DNA of 64,000 nucleotides from NCBI GenBank assembly GCA_905221125.1, contig CAJNBY010000012.1, positions 1-64,000 on the forward strand, written 5' to 3'. Source of the DNA: a bacterium (GTDB taxonomy: Bacteria > Bacillota > Bacilli > Lactobacillales > Streptococcaceae). Below, piece after piece: positions 39,896 to 48,386 of the stretch. Every line of letters begins with the position of its first letter. Position 1 is the first letter of the stretch. The notes under the pieces are model-generated. The model did not search any database. It worked only from the letters and a program-made list of their open reading frames with translations, and was not told where the DNA came from. Position numbers and translations under genes: made by a program.

Positions 39896-41074
39896 ATGAA
39901 GAAAAAAATCTTAGCGTCACTTTTATTAAGTACAGTAATGGTTTCTCAAGTAGCTGTTTTAACAACTGCGCATGCAGAAACGACTGATGACAAAATTGCT
40001 GCTCAAGATAATAAAATTAGTAACTTAACAGCACAACAACAAGAAGCCCAAAAACAAGTTGACCAAATTCAGGAGCAAGTATCAGCTATCCAAGCTGAGC
40101 AATCTAACTTGCAAGCTGAAAATGATAGATTACAAGCAGAATCCAAAAAACTTGAGAGTGAGATTACAGAACTTTCTAAAAACATTGTATCTCGCAATGA
40201 TTCTTTGGAAAAACAAGCTCGCAGTGCTCAAACAAATGGAGCTGCAACTAGCTACATCAATACAATTGTAAACTCAAAATCAATTACAGAAGCTATTTCG
40301 CGTGTTGCAGCAATGAATGAAATCGTATCTGCTAATAACAAAATGTTAGAACAACAAAAAGCAGATAAAAAAGCAATTTCTGAGAAACAAGTGGCGAACA
40401 ATGACGCAATTAATACAGTTATTGCAAATCAACAGAAATTGTCTGATGATGCACAAGCCCTAACAACGAAACAAGCTGAGTTGAAGGCTGCAGAATTAAA
40501 TCTTGCTGCTGAAAAAGCGACAGCAGAAGATGAAAAAGCAAGTTTGCTAGAGAAAAAAGCAGAAGCAGAAGCGGCAGCAAAAGCAGCAGCAGCTGCAGAG
40601 ACAGCTTATAAAGAAAAACAAGCTAGCCAACAACAATCAGTACTTGCTTCAGCAAACACTAACTTAACAGCTCAAGTGCAAGCAGTATCTGAATCTGCGG
40701 CAGCACCTGTCCGTGCAAAAGTTCGTCCAACATACAGTACAAATGCTTCAAGTTATCCAATTGGAGAATGTACATGGGGAGTTAAAACATTAGCACCTTG
40801 GGCTGGAGACTATTGGGGTAATGGAGCACAGTGGGCTACAAGCGCAGCTGCTGCAGGATTCCGTACAGGTTCAACACCTCAAGTTGGTGCGATTGCATGT
40901 TGGAACGATGGTGGATATGGACACGTAGCGGTAGTTACAGCTGTTTCATCATCAACAAGTATTCAAGTATCAGAATCAAATTATGCAGGTAATCGTACAA
41001 TTGGAAATCACCGTGGATGGTTCAATCCAACAACAACTTCTGAAGGTTTTGTTACATATATTTACGCAGATTAA
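39896..41074 (+). CDS. pcsB: Secreted CHAP-domain cell-division hydrolase PcsB
   Basis: Essential peptidoglycan hydrolase activated by FtsEX at the septum; in pneumococcus it is controlled by WalRK (VicRK). The 392-residue protein has a signal peptide ending near AHA-ET (about 27), a long coiled coil (about 31-225), an Ala-rich linker (225-235), and a C-terminal CHAP domain with catalytic Cys292 (GECTW) and His343 (YGHVAV). These positions equal the known pneumococcal residues. The AAGGAG ribosome-binding site lies 13 bp before the ATG, unusually far. Confidence 0.97.
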   Translation: MKKKILASLLLSTVMVSQVAVLTTAHAETTDDKIAAQDNKISNLTAQQQEAQKQVDQIQEQVSAIQAEQSNLQAENDRLQAESKKLESEITELSKNIVSRNDSLEKQARSAQTNGAATSYINTIVNSKSITEAISRVAAMNEIVSANNKMLEQQKADKKAISEKQVANNDAINTVIANQQKLSDDAQALTTKQAELKAAELNLAAEKATAEDEKASLLEKKAEAEAAAKAAAAAETAYKEKQASQQQSVLASANTNLTAQVQAVSESAAAPVRAKVRPTYSTNASSYPIGECTWGVKTLAPWAGDYWGNGAQWATSAAAAGFRTGSTPQVGAIACWNDGGYGHVAVVTAVSSSTSIQVSESNYAGNRTIGNHRGWFNPTTTSEGFVTYIYAD

Positions 41075-41079
41075 TTTAC

Positions 41080-41107
41080 AGAGGGACTCGAATAGAGCCC
41101 TCTTTTT
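41080..41107 (+). terminator. Terminator after pcsB
   Basis: AGAGGGACTC-GAATA-GAGCCCTCT hairpin followed by TTTTT. Confidence 0.88.
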
Positions 41108-41153
41108 CATGTTTTACCGTGACAATCCCTATTAAAAATTATATCAAAATAGC

Positions 41154-41182
41154 TTGAAAATATTGGAAAAGTATGGTAAAAT
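41154..41182 (+). promoter_or_regulatory. Promoter of rpsB-tsf
   Basis: TTGAAA (41154-41159), 17-bp spacer, TAAAAT (41177-41182). It implies a leader of about 110 nt before rpsB. The leader may carry autoregulation by S2, but I cannot assign a known structure. Confidence 0.75.
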
Positions 41183-41298
41183 GAAACTTGTCGTGTGAAC
41201 GATAATACTCATTCTTGATGAATTGTGAGACAGTTGCCCTTGGGTCGTTTTGCGAGTTGAAGTCAAGAAGAGGAAAAAAACAAAAAGGAGAAATACTC

Positions 41299-42078
41299 AT
41301 GGCAGTAATTTCAATGAAACAACTTCTTGAGGCTGGTGTACACTTTGGTCACCAAACTCGTCGCTGGAACCCTAAGATGGCTAAGTACATCTTTACTGAG
41401 CGTAACGGAATCCACGTTATCGACTTGCAACAAACTGTAAAATACGCTGACCAAGCATACGACTTCATGCGTGATGCAGCAGCTAACGATGCAGTTGTAT
41501 TGTTTGTTGGTACTAAGAAACAAGCAGCTGATGCAGTTGCTGAAGAAGCAGTACGTTCAGGTCAATACTTCATCAACCACCGTTGGTTGGGTGGAACTCT
41601 TACAAACTGGGGAACAATCCAAAAACGTATCGCTCGTTTGAAAGAAATCAAACGTATGGAAGAAGATGGAACTTTCGAAGTTCTTCCTAAGAAAGAAGTT
41701 GCACTTCTTAACAAACAACGTGCACGTCTTGAAAAATTCTTGGGTGGTATCGAAGATATGCCTCGTATTCCAGATGTGATGTACGTAGTTGACCCACATA
41801 AAGAGCAAATCGCTGTTAAAGAAGCTAAAAAATTGGGAATCCCAGTTGTAGCGATGGTTGACACAAACACTGATCCGGATGATATCGATGTAATCATCCC
41901 AGCTAACGATGACGCTATCCGCGCTGTTAAATTGATTACAGCTAAATTGGCTGACGCTATCATCGAAGGACGTCAAGGTGAAGATGCAGCAGCAGTTGAA
42001 GCAGAATTTGCAGCTTCAGAAACTCAAGCAGATTCAATTGAAGAAATCGTTGAAGTTGTAGAAGGCGACAACGCTTAA
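41299..42078 (+). CDS. rpsB: 30S ribosomal protein S2
   Basis: A 259-residue ribosomal protein starting [27 protein letters not shown], with the family motifs [27 protein letters not shown] and [13 protein letters not shown]. The start at 41299 has the AAAAGGAG ribosome-binding site; longer in-frame starts upstream lie in the leader. The acidic C-terminal tail ([17 protein letters not shown]) is common in streptococci. It is followed by tsf after an attenuator-like hairpin. Confidence 0.98.
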   Translation: MAVISMKQLLEAGVHFGHQTRRWNPKMAKYIFTERNGIHVIDLQQTVKYADQAYDFMRDAAANDAVVLFVGTKKQAADAVAEEAVRSGQYFINHRWLGGTLTNWGTIQKRIARLKEIKRMEEDGTFEVLPKKEVALLNKQRARLEKFLGGIEDMPRIPDVMYVVDPHKEQIAVKEAKKLGIPVVAMVDTNTDPDDIDVIIPANDDAIRAVKLITAKLADAIIEGRQGEDAAAVEAEFAASETQADSIEEIVEVVEGDNA

Positions 42079-42099
42079 TTCATATAAATAGTAATTACC

Positions 42100-42135
42100 T
42101 AGGAGGGCGGGGCTTAGCCCGGCTCTCCTATTTTT
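42100..42135 (+). terminator. Attenuating hairpin between rpsB and tsf
   Basis: TAGGAG...GGGGCTTAGCCC...CTCCTA followed by TTTTT. It is GC-rich and strong; tsf starts 22 bp later, so it probably tunes the S2 to EF-Ts ratio rather than ending the operon. Confidence 0.8.
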
Positions 42136-42157
42136 AAAAAAATATAGGAGAATCAAA

Positions 42158-43198
42158 ATGGCAGAAATTACAGCTAAACTTGTAAAAGAGTTGCGTGAAA
42201 AATCTGGTGCCGGTGTTATGGACGCTAAAAAAGCGCTTGTAGAAACAGACGGTGACATCGAAAAAGCGATTGAATTGCTTCGTGAAAAAGGTATGGCTAA
42301 GGCAGCTAAGAAAGCTGACCGTGTTGCTGCAGAAGGTTTGACTGGTGTTTATGTTAACGGTAATGTTGCAGCAGTTATTGAAGTAAACGCTGAAACTGAC
42401 TTCGTTGCGAAAAACGCTCAATTCGTTGAATTGGTAAATACTACAGCTAAAGTTATTGCTGAAGGAAAACCTGCTAACAATGAAGAAGCTCTTGCTTTGA
42501 CAATGCCTTCAGGTGAAACTCTTGAAGCTGCATACGTATCTGCAACAGCAACTATCGGAGAAAAAATCTCATTCCGTCGCTTTGCATTGATTGAAAAAAC
42601 AGATGCACAACACTTTGGAGCATACCAACATAACGGTGGACGTATCGGTGTTATTTCAGTTGTTGAAGGTGGAGACGAAGCACTTGCTAAACAATTGTCA
42701 ATGCACATCGCAGCGATGAAACCAACAGTTCTTTCTTACAAAGAATTGGATGAGCAATTCGTTAAAGATGAGTTGGCACAATTGAACCACGTAATCGACC
42801 AAGACAACGAAAGTCGTGCAATGGTCAACAAACCAGCTCTTCCACACTTGAAGTATGGATCAAAAGCTCAATTGACTGATGAAGTAATTGCGCAAGCTGA
42901 AGCTGATATTAAAGCTGAATTGGCTGCAGAAGGTAAACCAGAAAAAATCTGGGACAAAATCATCCCAGGTAAAATGGATCGCTTCATGCTTGACAACACT
43001 AAAGTTGACCAAGCTTACACACTTCTTGCACAAGTTTACATCATGGATGACAGCAAGACAGTTGAAGCATACCTTGAATCAGTTAACGCTTCAGTAGTTG
43101 AGTTCGCTCGCTTTGAAGTTGGTGAAGGTATCGAGAAAGCTGCAAACGACTTTGAAGCTGAAGTTGCAGCTACAATGGCAGCAGCCTTGAATAACTAA
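42158..43198 (+). CDS. tsf: Elongation factor Ts
   Basis: Nucleotide-exchange factor for EF-Tu. The 346-residue protein has the N-terminal UBA-like domain ([24 protein letters not shown]) and the ETDFVAKN motif of the core, followed by a long C-terminal portion. The streptococcal protein is longer than the roughly 290-residue version of many Firmicutes because of an insert around residues 185-300. GATATAGGAG-type Shine-Dalgarno sequence precedes the ATG. Codon use is strongly biased, as expected for high expression. Confidence 0.98.
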   Translation: MAEITAKLVKELREKSGAGVMDAKKALVETDGDIEKAIELLREKGMAKAAKKADRVAAEGLTGVYVNGNVAAVIEVNAETDFVAKNAQFVELVNTTAKVIAEGKPANNEEALALTMPSGETLEAAYVSATATIGEKISFRRFALIEKTDAQHFGAYQHNGGRIGVISVVEGGDEALAKQLSMHIAAMKPTVLSYKELDEQFVKDELAQLNHVIDQDNESRAMVNKPALPHLKYGSKAQLTDEVIAQAEADIKAELAAEGKPEKIWDKIIPGKMDRFMLDNTKVDQAYTLLAQVYIMDDSKTVEAYLESVNASVVEFARFEVGEGIEKAANDFEAEVAATMAAALNN

Positions 43199-43207
43199 TC
43201 ATAGAAA

Positions 43208-43232
43208 GGAAGCAAATTTGCTTCCTTTTTTG
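43208..43232 (+). terminator. Terminator after tsf
   Basis: GGAAGCAAATTTGCTTCC palindrome followed by TTTTTT. Confidence 0.92.
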
Positions 43233-43295
43233 TATAGGGATTAGATTTCTCCTCAAATTGTTTTTTACCTAGCATCACTCAATTAGAAATAGTTA

Positions 43296-43448
43296 ATACT
43301 CTTCGAAAATCTCTTCAAACCACGTCAGCGTCGCCTTACCGTAGGTATATGTTACTGACTTCGTCAGTTCTATCTGCAACCTCAAAACAGTGTTTCGAGC
43401 AGCCTGCGGCTAGCTTCCTAGTTTGGTCTTTGATTTTCATTGAGTATA
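43296..43448. repeat. BOX element (boxA-boxB-boxC type)
   Basis: It starts ATACTCTTCGAAAATCTCTT and ends GATTTTCATTGAGTATA. The ends are the terminal inverted repeats of BOX elements, a short dispersed repeat of S. pneumoniae and relatives. The length of about 153 bp fits one boxA (59), one boxB (45) and one boxC (50). It lies in the 292-bp gap between tsf and cysK, downstream of both genes. Nothing else is seen in that gap apart from the two terminators. Confidence 0.9.
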
Positions 43449-43456
43449 AAACAAAA

Positions 43457-43474
43457 AGCCCTATAATAAGGGCT
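43457..43474 (-). terminator. Terminator after cysK
   Basis: AGCCCT-TATTAT-AGGGCT read on the minus strand, followed by TTTTTG. It abuts the BOX element. Confidence 0.85.
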
Positions 43475-43490
43475 AATTGTATTTAGGAGA

Positions 43491-44417
43491 CTAAACTTCA
43501 AATTCATAGAGTGCTGTAGATAGATAACGTTCACCGTTATCTGGTGCTAGAGCAAGGACTTTCTTACCTGTACCTAATTTTTTAGCAACCTCGATGGCTC
43601 CGTAGATAGCTGCAGCTGAAGAAATCCCTACAAGGAAGCCTTCTTTTCCGCCAATTTCACGGCCGAGTGCGAGAGCGTTGTCTGATGTTACACGAACGAT
43701 ACCATCATAAGCCTTTGTATCCAGTGTATCAGGAATAAATCCAGCTGAGATACCTTGAATTTTGTGAGGACCAGGTTTTTCACCAGATAGAATAGCAGAT
43801 TCATCTGCTTCCACTGCATAAACTTTAATACCTGAATTTGCTGTTTTGAGTGCATGAGAAACACCAGAAATTGTACCACCAGTACCAACTCCAGCAACAA
43901 AGGCATCTAATCCATCTTTACCGAAAGCAGCTAGTATCTCAGCTCCTGTTGTTCTTTCGTGTACTTCTGGATTTGCTGGATTGTCGAATTGAAGAGGAAG
44001 GAAACCATCGCGCTCAGCAGCGATTTCTTGGGCCTTGGCAATAGCACCCTTCATTCCTTCGCTACCAGGCGTAAGGACGAGTTCAGCGCCATAGGCTTGG
44101 ATAATCTTACGTCGTTCCACACTCATAGTTTCAGGCATAACGATGACAACTTTATACCCTTTAGCAGCACCTACCCATGAGAGTCCAATACCAGTATTTC
44201 CACTTGTTGCTTCGACAATAGTAGCACCAGGTTTCAGAATACCGTCTTGTTCAGCTTTTTCAATCATGCTAAGGGCAATACGGTCTTTTACCGATGAACC
44301 AGGGTTAAATGCTTCAAGCTTTACATAGACGTCCGCAGCACCTTCTGGCACAATGTTGTTGAGTTTAACAATCGGTGTTTGTCCGATTAGTTCAGTAATG
44401 TTGTTATAAATAGACAT
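43491..44417 (-). CDS. cysK: Cysteine synthase A (O-acetylserine sulfhydrylase)
   Basis: PLP enzyme forming cysteine from O-acetylserine and sulfide. The 308-residue protein shows the PLP-lysine motif [11 protein letters not shown] (K in VKDR), the substrate loop TSGNTGIGL, the phosphate-binding GTGGTISG and the C-terminal [10 protein letters not shown]. The length matches CysK. It is monocistronic on the minus strand, opposite to the surrounding ribosomal genes. No CmbR/CysR operator could be confidently assigned upstream. Confidence 0.96.
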   Translation of the reverse strand: MSIYNNITELIGQTPIVKLNNIVPEGAADVYVKLEAFNPGSSVKDRIALSMIEKAEQDGILKPGATIVEATSGNTGIGLSWVGAAKGYKVVIVMPETMSVERRKIIQAYGAELVLTPGSEGMKGAIAKAQEIAAERDGFLPLQFDNPANPEVHERTTGAEILAAFGKDGLDAFVAGVGTGGTISGVSHALKTANSGIKVYAVEADESAILSGEKPGPHKIQGISAGFIPDTLDTKAYDGIVRVTSDNALALGREIGGKEGFLVGISSAAAIYGAIEVAKKLGTGKKVLALAPDNGERYLSTALYEFEV

Positions 44418-44481
44418 ATGAATACCTCTTTGTATAAGATATCTCTAGTATAACGCTATCTATACCATTTGTAAAATATAG

Positions 44482-44506
44482 AAATCCTATCGAAGCGATA
44501 GGATTT
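44482..44506 (-). terminator. Hairpin downstream of the PH-domain gene
   Basis: AAATCCTATCG/CGATAGGATTT, an 11-bp perfect stem. The stronger T-run is on the plus strand, the weaker on the minus, where the upstream gene lies. It separates the PH-domain gene from cysK. Confidence 0.7.
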
Positions 44507-44513
44507 TTTTATA

Positions 44514-44957
44514 TCATAGGTCTAAGCTATTAATTTTTAAGCGATTGTGATAAGCTAATTCTAATAAATAGGTGTAAAGTGGAATGATATCCGTTTTCTT
44601 AGGGAATTCAAATTTATGAGCACTAAAATGCTCATTATGTGCTTTTAGAAAGACATTTTCTAAATAAGTAATAGTAATTTCACTATCATCTATACCTGCT
44701 CCAGCAGTTTCCATTTCAACGTTAACAATGTTCATCAAAAAGATTGATTTAATAGACATCTTACGACCAGTAGTGCCTTGTTTATCTGTAAAGATAATAC
44801 GGATATTTGTAAATATAATTGAGTCACGAATCAGTTTATATCCACTTTGAATTTCTTCATTTTCTAGTAAATATTTTCCATATTCTTTGATAAGAGTTTC
44901 TTTGTTTTGCTCGCTAAAGTTACCAGCGAGTCCTTGAATGAATTTACCAAATGCCAT
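44514..44957 (-). CDS. PH-domain (bPH) protein of unknown function
   Basis: A 147-residue soluble protein starting MAFGKFIQGLAGNFSEQN. Its core (about 35-110, YKLIRDSIIFTNIRIIFTDKQG) resembles bacterial pleckstrin-homology domain proteins of the DUF1696/bPH_1 type. The start at 44957 follows GGAG by 7 bp; the ATG further upstream overlaps that ribosome-binding site. It lies 15 bp downstream of the yigZ stop, so it is probably co-transcribed. Function is unknown. Confidence 0.75.
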   Translation of the reverse strand: MAFGKFIQGLAGNFSEQNKETLIKEYGKYLLENEEIQSGYKLIRDSIIFTNIRIIFTDKQGTTGRKMSIKSIFLMNIVNVEMETAGAGIDDSEITITYLENVFLKAHNEHFSAHKFEFPKKTDIIPLYTYLLELAYHNRLKINSLDL

Positions 44958-44972
44958 ATTTTTCTCCATTGT

Positions 44973-45608
44973 TTACACTAAGTTTACAGGAACTTCAACT
45001 TCTCGTAAACCTTGATCAGTTAAAGTGACCTTTCCATTAAAAAACTCTACAAGTGCAGCTTTAATAGTTTCTTTTTCTTCTTTATCAACATAAATCATCG
45101 TATCGACTTGATCTGTAAAATTTGTATCTAGCTCCATGAGATTATGTTCTTTAAGGAAGTTACTGTATTCTTGGTACTGAGCGTAAGACATTTGAATAGC
45201 AATGCCAGCCTGTTCCTTTATTTCAATAATGCCAATTTCTTTGACAGCTAAGGCAACACTGCCAGCGTAAGCACGAATCAGTCCTCCAGCGCCTAATTTA
45301 ATACCACCAAAGTAGCGTGTCACTACCACACAGACATTGGTGAGATTGTGATTTTCTAGTACCCCAAGCATGGGAACGCCAGCAGTACCACTGGGCTCAC
45401 CATCATCACTTGTACGTTTGATTTCACTACGTTCTCCAATAATAAATGCAGAGCAATTATGTGTCGCTTTGTAGTGTTCTTTTTTGATGGCAGTAATGAA
45501 GTCACGAGCCTCTTCTTCGCTATAAACACGCTTGGCATGACAGATAAAGCGGGATTTTTTGATTTCTTCTTGGACTTGTCCGTCCTCTTTAATTGTTCTA
45601 AATTCCAT
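44973..45608 (-). CDS. YigZ/IMPACT-family protein
   Basis: A 211-residue protein of the UPF0029/IMPACT family. The N-terminal IMPACT domain shows SRFICHAKRV, TSDDGEPSGTAGVPML and YFGGIKLGAGGLIRAY. A C-terminal DUF1949 domain (about 135-205) follows. The family is implicated in translation or regulation, but its bacterial role is unsettled. It is divergent from comFA with a 56-bp gap, a pairing conserved in streptococci. Confidence 0.93.
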   Translation of the reverse strand: MEFRTIKEDGQVQEEIKKSRFICHAKRVYSEEEARDFITAIKKEHYKATHNCSAFIIGERSEIKRTSDDGEPSGTAGVPMLGVLENHNLTNVCVVVTRYFGGIKLGAGGLIRAYAGSVALAVKEIGIIEIKEQAGIAIQMSYAQYQEYSNFLKEHNLMELDTNFTDQVDTMIYVDKEEKETIKAALVEFFNGKVTLTDQGLREVEVPVNLV

Positions 45609-45649
45609 GATTTAATTGTACTAAAAAATCATCTAAAGCGCTAGGTTTT

Positions 45650-45657
45650 TACGAATA
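45650..45657 (+). promoter_or_regulatory. ComX (SigX) cin-box of comFA-comFC
   Basis: TACGAATA preceded by a T-run (GGTTTTT), the competence sigma-factor promoter core. It ends only 7 bp before the comFA ATG. Confidence 0.92.
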
Positions 45658-45664
45658 AAGAAGT

Positions 45665-46963
45665 ATGAAAGTAAATCCAAATTATCTCGGTCGTTTGTTT
45701 ACGGAGAATGAATTAACAGAAGAAGACCGTCAGTTGGCGGAGAAACTTCCAGCAATGAGAAGGGAGAAGGGGAAACTCTTCTGTCAACGTTGTAATAGTG
45801 CTATTCTAGAAGAATGGTATTTGCCCATCGGTGCTTACTATTGTCGAGAGTGCTTGCTGATGAAGCGAGTTAGGAGTGATCAAGCTTTATACTATTTTCC
45901 GCAGGAGGATTTTCCTAAACAAGACGTTCTTAAATGGCGTGGTAAATTAACTCCTTTTCAAGAGAAGGTGTCAGAGGGACTGATTCAAGCAGTAGACAAG
46001 CAAGAGCCAACTTTAGTTCATGCGGTGACAGGGGCTGGAAAGACGGAAATGATTTATCAAGTTGTGGCTAAGGTGATTAATAGGGGTGGTGCAGTGTGTT
46101 TGGCCAGTCCTCGCATAGATGTTTGTTTGGAGCTGTACAAGCGCCTACAAGATGATTTTGCTTGTGAGATAGCCCTCCTACATGGAGAATCAGAGCCTTA
46201 TTTCCGAACACCATTAGTTGTTGCGACGACTCATCAGTTATTGAAATTTTATCAAGCTTTTGATTTGCTTATAGTTGATGAAGTAGATGCCTTTCCTTAT
46301 GTTGATAATCCAACACTTTACTATGCTGTCAATAATAGTGTAAAGGAGAATGGGCTGAGAATCTTTTTAACAGCGACTTCGACAGATGAGTTAGATAGGA
46401 AAGTCCGTTTAGGAGAATTAAAAAGGCTGAGCTTACCTAGACGATTCCATGGGAATCCGTTGATTATTCCTAAACCAGTTTGGTTATCGGATTTTAATCG
46501 CTATTTAGATAAGAGTCGTTTGTCACCAAAGTTAAAGTTTTATATTGAGAAACAGAGAAAGACAACTTATCCGTTACTCATTTTTGCTTCAGAAATTAAG
46601 AAAGGAGAGCAACTAAAAGAAATCTTACAGGAGCAATTTCCAAATGAGAAAATTGGTTTTGTGTCTTCCGTAACAGAAGATCGATTAGAGCAAGTACAAG
46701 CTTTTCGAGATGGAGAATTGACAATACTTATCAGTACGACGATATTGGAACGTGGAGTTACCTTCCCTTGTGTGGATGTTTTTGTAGTAGAGGCCAATCA
46801 TCGTTTGTTTACCAAGTCTAGTTTGATTCAGATTAGTGGACGAGTTGGACGAAGCATGGATAGACCGACAGGAGATTTGCTTTTCTTTCATGACGGGTTA
46901 AATGCTTCAATTAAGAAGGCAATTAAGGAAATTCAGCAGATGAATAAGGAGGCAGGCTTATGA
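45665..46963 (+). CDS. comFA: DNA-uptake ATPase/helicase ComFA
   Basis: Late competence DEAD-box-like motor that helps pull single-stranded DNA across the membrane. The 432-residue protein has an N-terminal four-cysteine zinc module (CQRC...CREC), Walker A AVTGAGKTEM (about 125-133), the Walker B-type VDEVD, motif III TATS and motif VI QISGRVGRS. Expression from the cin-box implies almost no 5' untranslated region. It overlaps comFC by 4 bp. Confidence 0.96.
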   Translation: MKVNPNYLGRLFTENELTEEDRQLAEKLPAMRREKGKLFCQRCNSAILEEWYLPIGAYYCRECLLMKRVRSDQALYYFPQEDFPKQDVLKWRGKLTPFQEKVSEGLIQAVDKQEPTLVHAVTGAGKTEMIYQVVAKVINRGGAVCLASPRIDVCLELYKRLQDDFACEIALLHGESEPYFRTPLVVATTHQLLKFYQAFDLLIVDEVDAFPYVDNPTLYYAVNNSVKENGLRIFLTATSTDELDRKVRLGELKRLSLPRRFHGNPLIIPKPVWLSDFNRYLDKSRLSPKLKFYIEKQRKTTYPLLIFASEIKKGEQLKEILQEQFPNEKIGFVSSVTEDRLEQVQAFRDGELTILISTTILERGVTFPCVDVFVVEANHRLFTKSSLIQISGRVGRSMDRPTGDLLFFHDGLNASIKKAIKEIQQMNKEAGL

Positions 46964-47622
46964 AGTGTTTGTTATGTGGGCAGACTATGAAGACTGTTTT
47001 AACTTTTAGTAGTCTCTTGCTTTTGAAGAATGATGACTCTTGTCTTTGTTCAGACTGTAATTCTACTTTTGAGAGGATTGGAGAAGAGAACTGTCCAAAT
47101 TGTATGAAAACAGATTTGTCAACAAAGTGTCAAGATTGTCAATTTTGGTGTAAAGAGGGAATTGAGGTCTCCCATAGAGCGATTTTTACTTACAATCAAG
47201 CTATGAAAGATTTTTTTAGTCGGTATAAGTTTGATGGAGACTTCCTTTTAAGAAAAGTTTTCGCTTCATTTTTAAGTGAGGGGTTGAAAAAGTATAAAGA
47301 GTATCAATTTGTTGTAATTCCCCTAAGTCCTGAAAGATTGCTTGACAGAGGATTTAATCAGGTTGAAGGTTTAGTTGAAGCAGCAGGTTTCAAGTATCTG
47401 GATTTATTAGAGAAAAGAGAAGAGAGAGCTAGCTCTTCTAAAAGTCGCTCAGAACGCTTGACGACAGAACTTCCTTTCTTTATTAAAAGTGGAGTCAGCA
47501 TTCCTAAGAAAATCCTACTTATAGATGATATTTATACTACTGGAACAACTATAAATCGTGTGAAGAAACTGCTGGAAGAAGCTGGTGCTGAGGATGTAAA
47601 AACATTTTCCCTTGTAAGATGA
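46960..47622 (+). CDS. comFC: Competence protein ComFC (phosphoribosyltransferase-like)
   Basis: A 220-residue protein with an N-terminal zinc-finger-like region (CLLCGQTM, CSDCN, CPNC, CQDC) and a C-terminal phosphoribosyltransferase fold with the PRPP loop LLIDDIYTTGTT. It is required for efficient transformation and interacts with ComFA (family knowledge). It is co-expressed with comFA from the cin-box through a 4-bp overlap. The catalytic reaction is unknown. Confidence 0.95.
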   Translation: MKCLLCGQTMKTVLTFSSLLLLKNDDSCLCSDCNSTFERIGEENCPNCMKTDLSTKCQDCQFWCKEGIEVSHRAIFTYNQAMKDFFSRYKFDGDFLLRKVFASFLSEGLKKYKEYQFVVIPLSPERLLDRGFNQVEGLVEAAGFKYLDLLEKREERASSSKSRSERLTTELPFFIKSGVSIPKKILLIDDIYTTGTTINRVKKLLEEAGAEDVKTFSLVR

Positions 47623-47631
47623 GGAAAAAAT

Positions 47632-47660
47632 TTGCAAAAATAAAATGAAAGCGTTATAAT
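47632..47660 (+). promoter_or_regulatory. Promoter of hpf with overlapping cre-like sequence
   Basis: TTGCAA (47632-47637), 17-bp spacer, TATAAT (47655-47660). ATGAAAGCGTTATAA (47645-47659) matches the CcpA consensus WTGNAANCGNWNNCW at all but the penultimate base and overlaps the -10. Confidence 0.65.
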
Positions 47661-47702
47661 GAAATTAGAAAAAACAAAAATGTTTAGAAAGAAGGTACTC
47701 AT

Positions 47703-48251
47703 ATGATTAAATATAGTATCCGTGGTGAAAACCTAGAAGTAACAGAAGCAATTCGTGATTATGTAGTTTCTAAACTCGAAAAGATCGAAAAGTATTTTCA
47801 AGCTGAACAAGAGTTGGATGCTCGAGTTAACTTGAAGGTGTATCGTGAAAAAACTGCTAAAGTGGAAGTAACGATTCCGCTGGGCTCTATTACTCTTCGT
47901 GCAGAAGATGTGTCTCAAGATATGTATGGTTCAATTGACCTTGTAACCGATAAAATTGAACGTCAGATTCGTAAAAATAAAACAAAAATCGAGCGTAAAA
48001 ATAAAAATAAGGTGGCAACTAGTCAATTATTTACAGATGCTTTGGTGGAAGATCCAAATGTTGTCCAGTCTAGAGTTGTTCGTTCAAAACAAATTGATTT
48101 AAAACCAATGGATTTGGAAGAAGCTATTCTACAAATGGATTTGTTGGGACATGATTTCTTTATCTATGTGGATGTTGAAGATCAAACAACTAATGTGATT
48201 TATCGTCGTGAGGATGGCGAAATTGGTTTGTTAGAAGTTAAAGAATCTTAA
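47703..48251 (+). CDS. hpf: Long-form ribosome hibernation-promoting factor
   Basis: A 182-residue protein that dimerizes 70S ribosomes into inactive 100S particles in stationary phase or stress. The N-terminal HPF/RaiA domain (IKYSIRGENLEVTEAIRDYVVSKLEKIEKYF) and the C-terminal dimerization tail (about 125-180, LKPMDLEEAILQMDLLGHDFFIYVD) are both present, which defines the long form. It stands alone between comFC and gdpP with its own promoter. A cre-like sequence in that promoter suggests carbon regulation. Confidence 0.96.
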   Translation: MIKYSIRGENLEVTEAIRDYVVSKLEKIEKYFQAEQELDARVNLKVYREKTAKVEVTIPLGSITLRAEDVSQDMYGSIDLVTDKIERQIRKNKTKIERKNKNKVATSQLFTDALVEDPNVVQSRVVRSKQIDLKPMDLEEAILQMDLLGHDFFIYVDVEDQTTNVIYRREDGEIGLLEVKES

Positions 48252-48386
48252 TTTCAATATGTGTAAAGGTAGGTTTACTGAATTGTAAACCTCCTTTTTA
48301 TTACAATGGATAGAATTACTGATTACACTTTTAAAAAGTCGCTTTTTGGTGGTTATTATGGTATAATGGGTGCCAAGAGGTTTGGA

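Noticed and set aside
41190..41298. rpsB leader as a known ribosomal-protein riboregulator
   Set aside because: I could not match it to a defined leader structure from sequence alone.
41557..41976. Two overlapping antisense frames in rpsB
   Set aside because: They reflect biased codon use in a highly expressed ribosomal gene.
48306..48386. Longer N-terminus for gdpP
   Set aside because: It would start upstream of an extended -10 promoter, lacks a ribosome-binding site and adds no family sequence.
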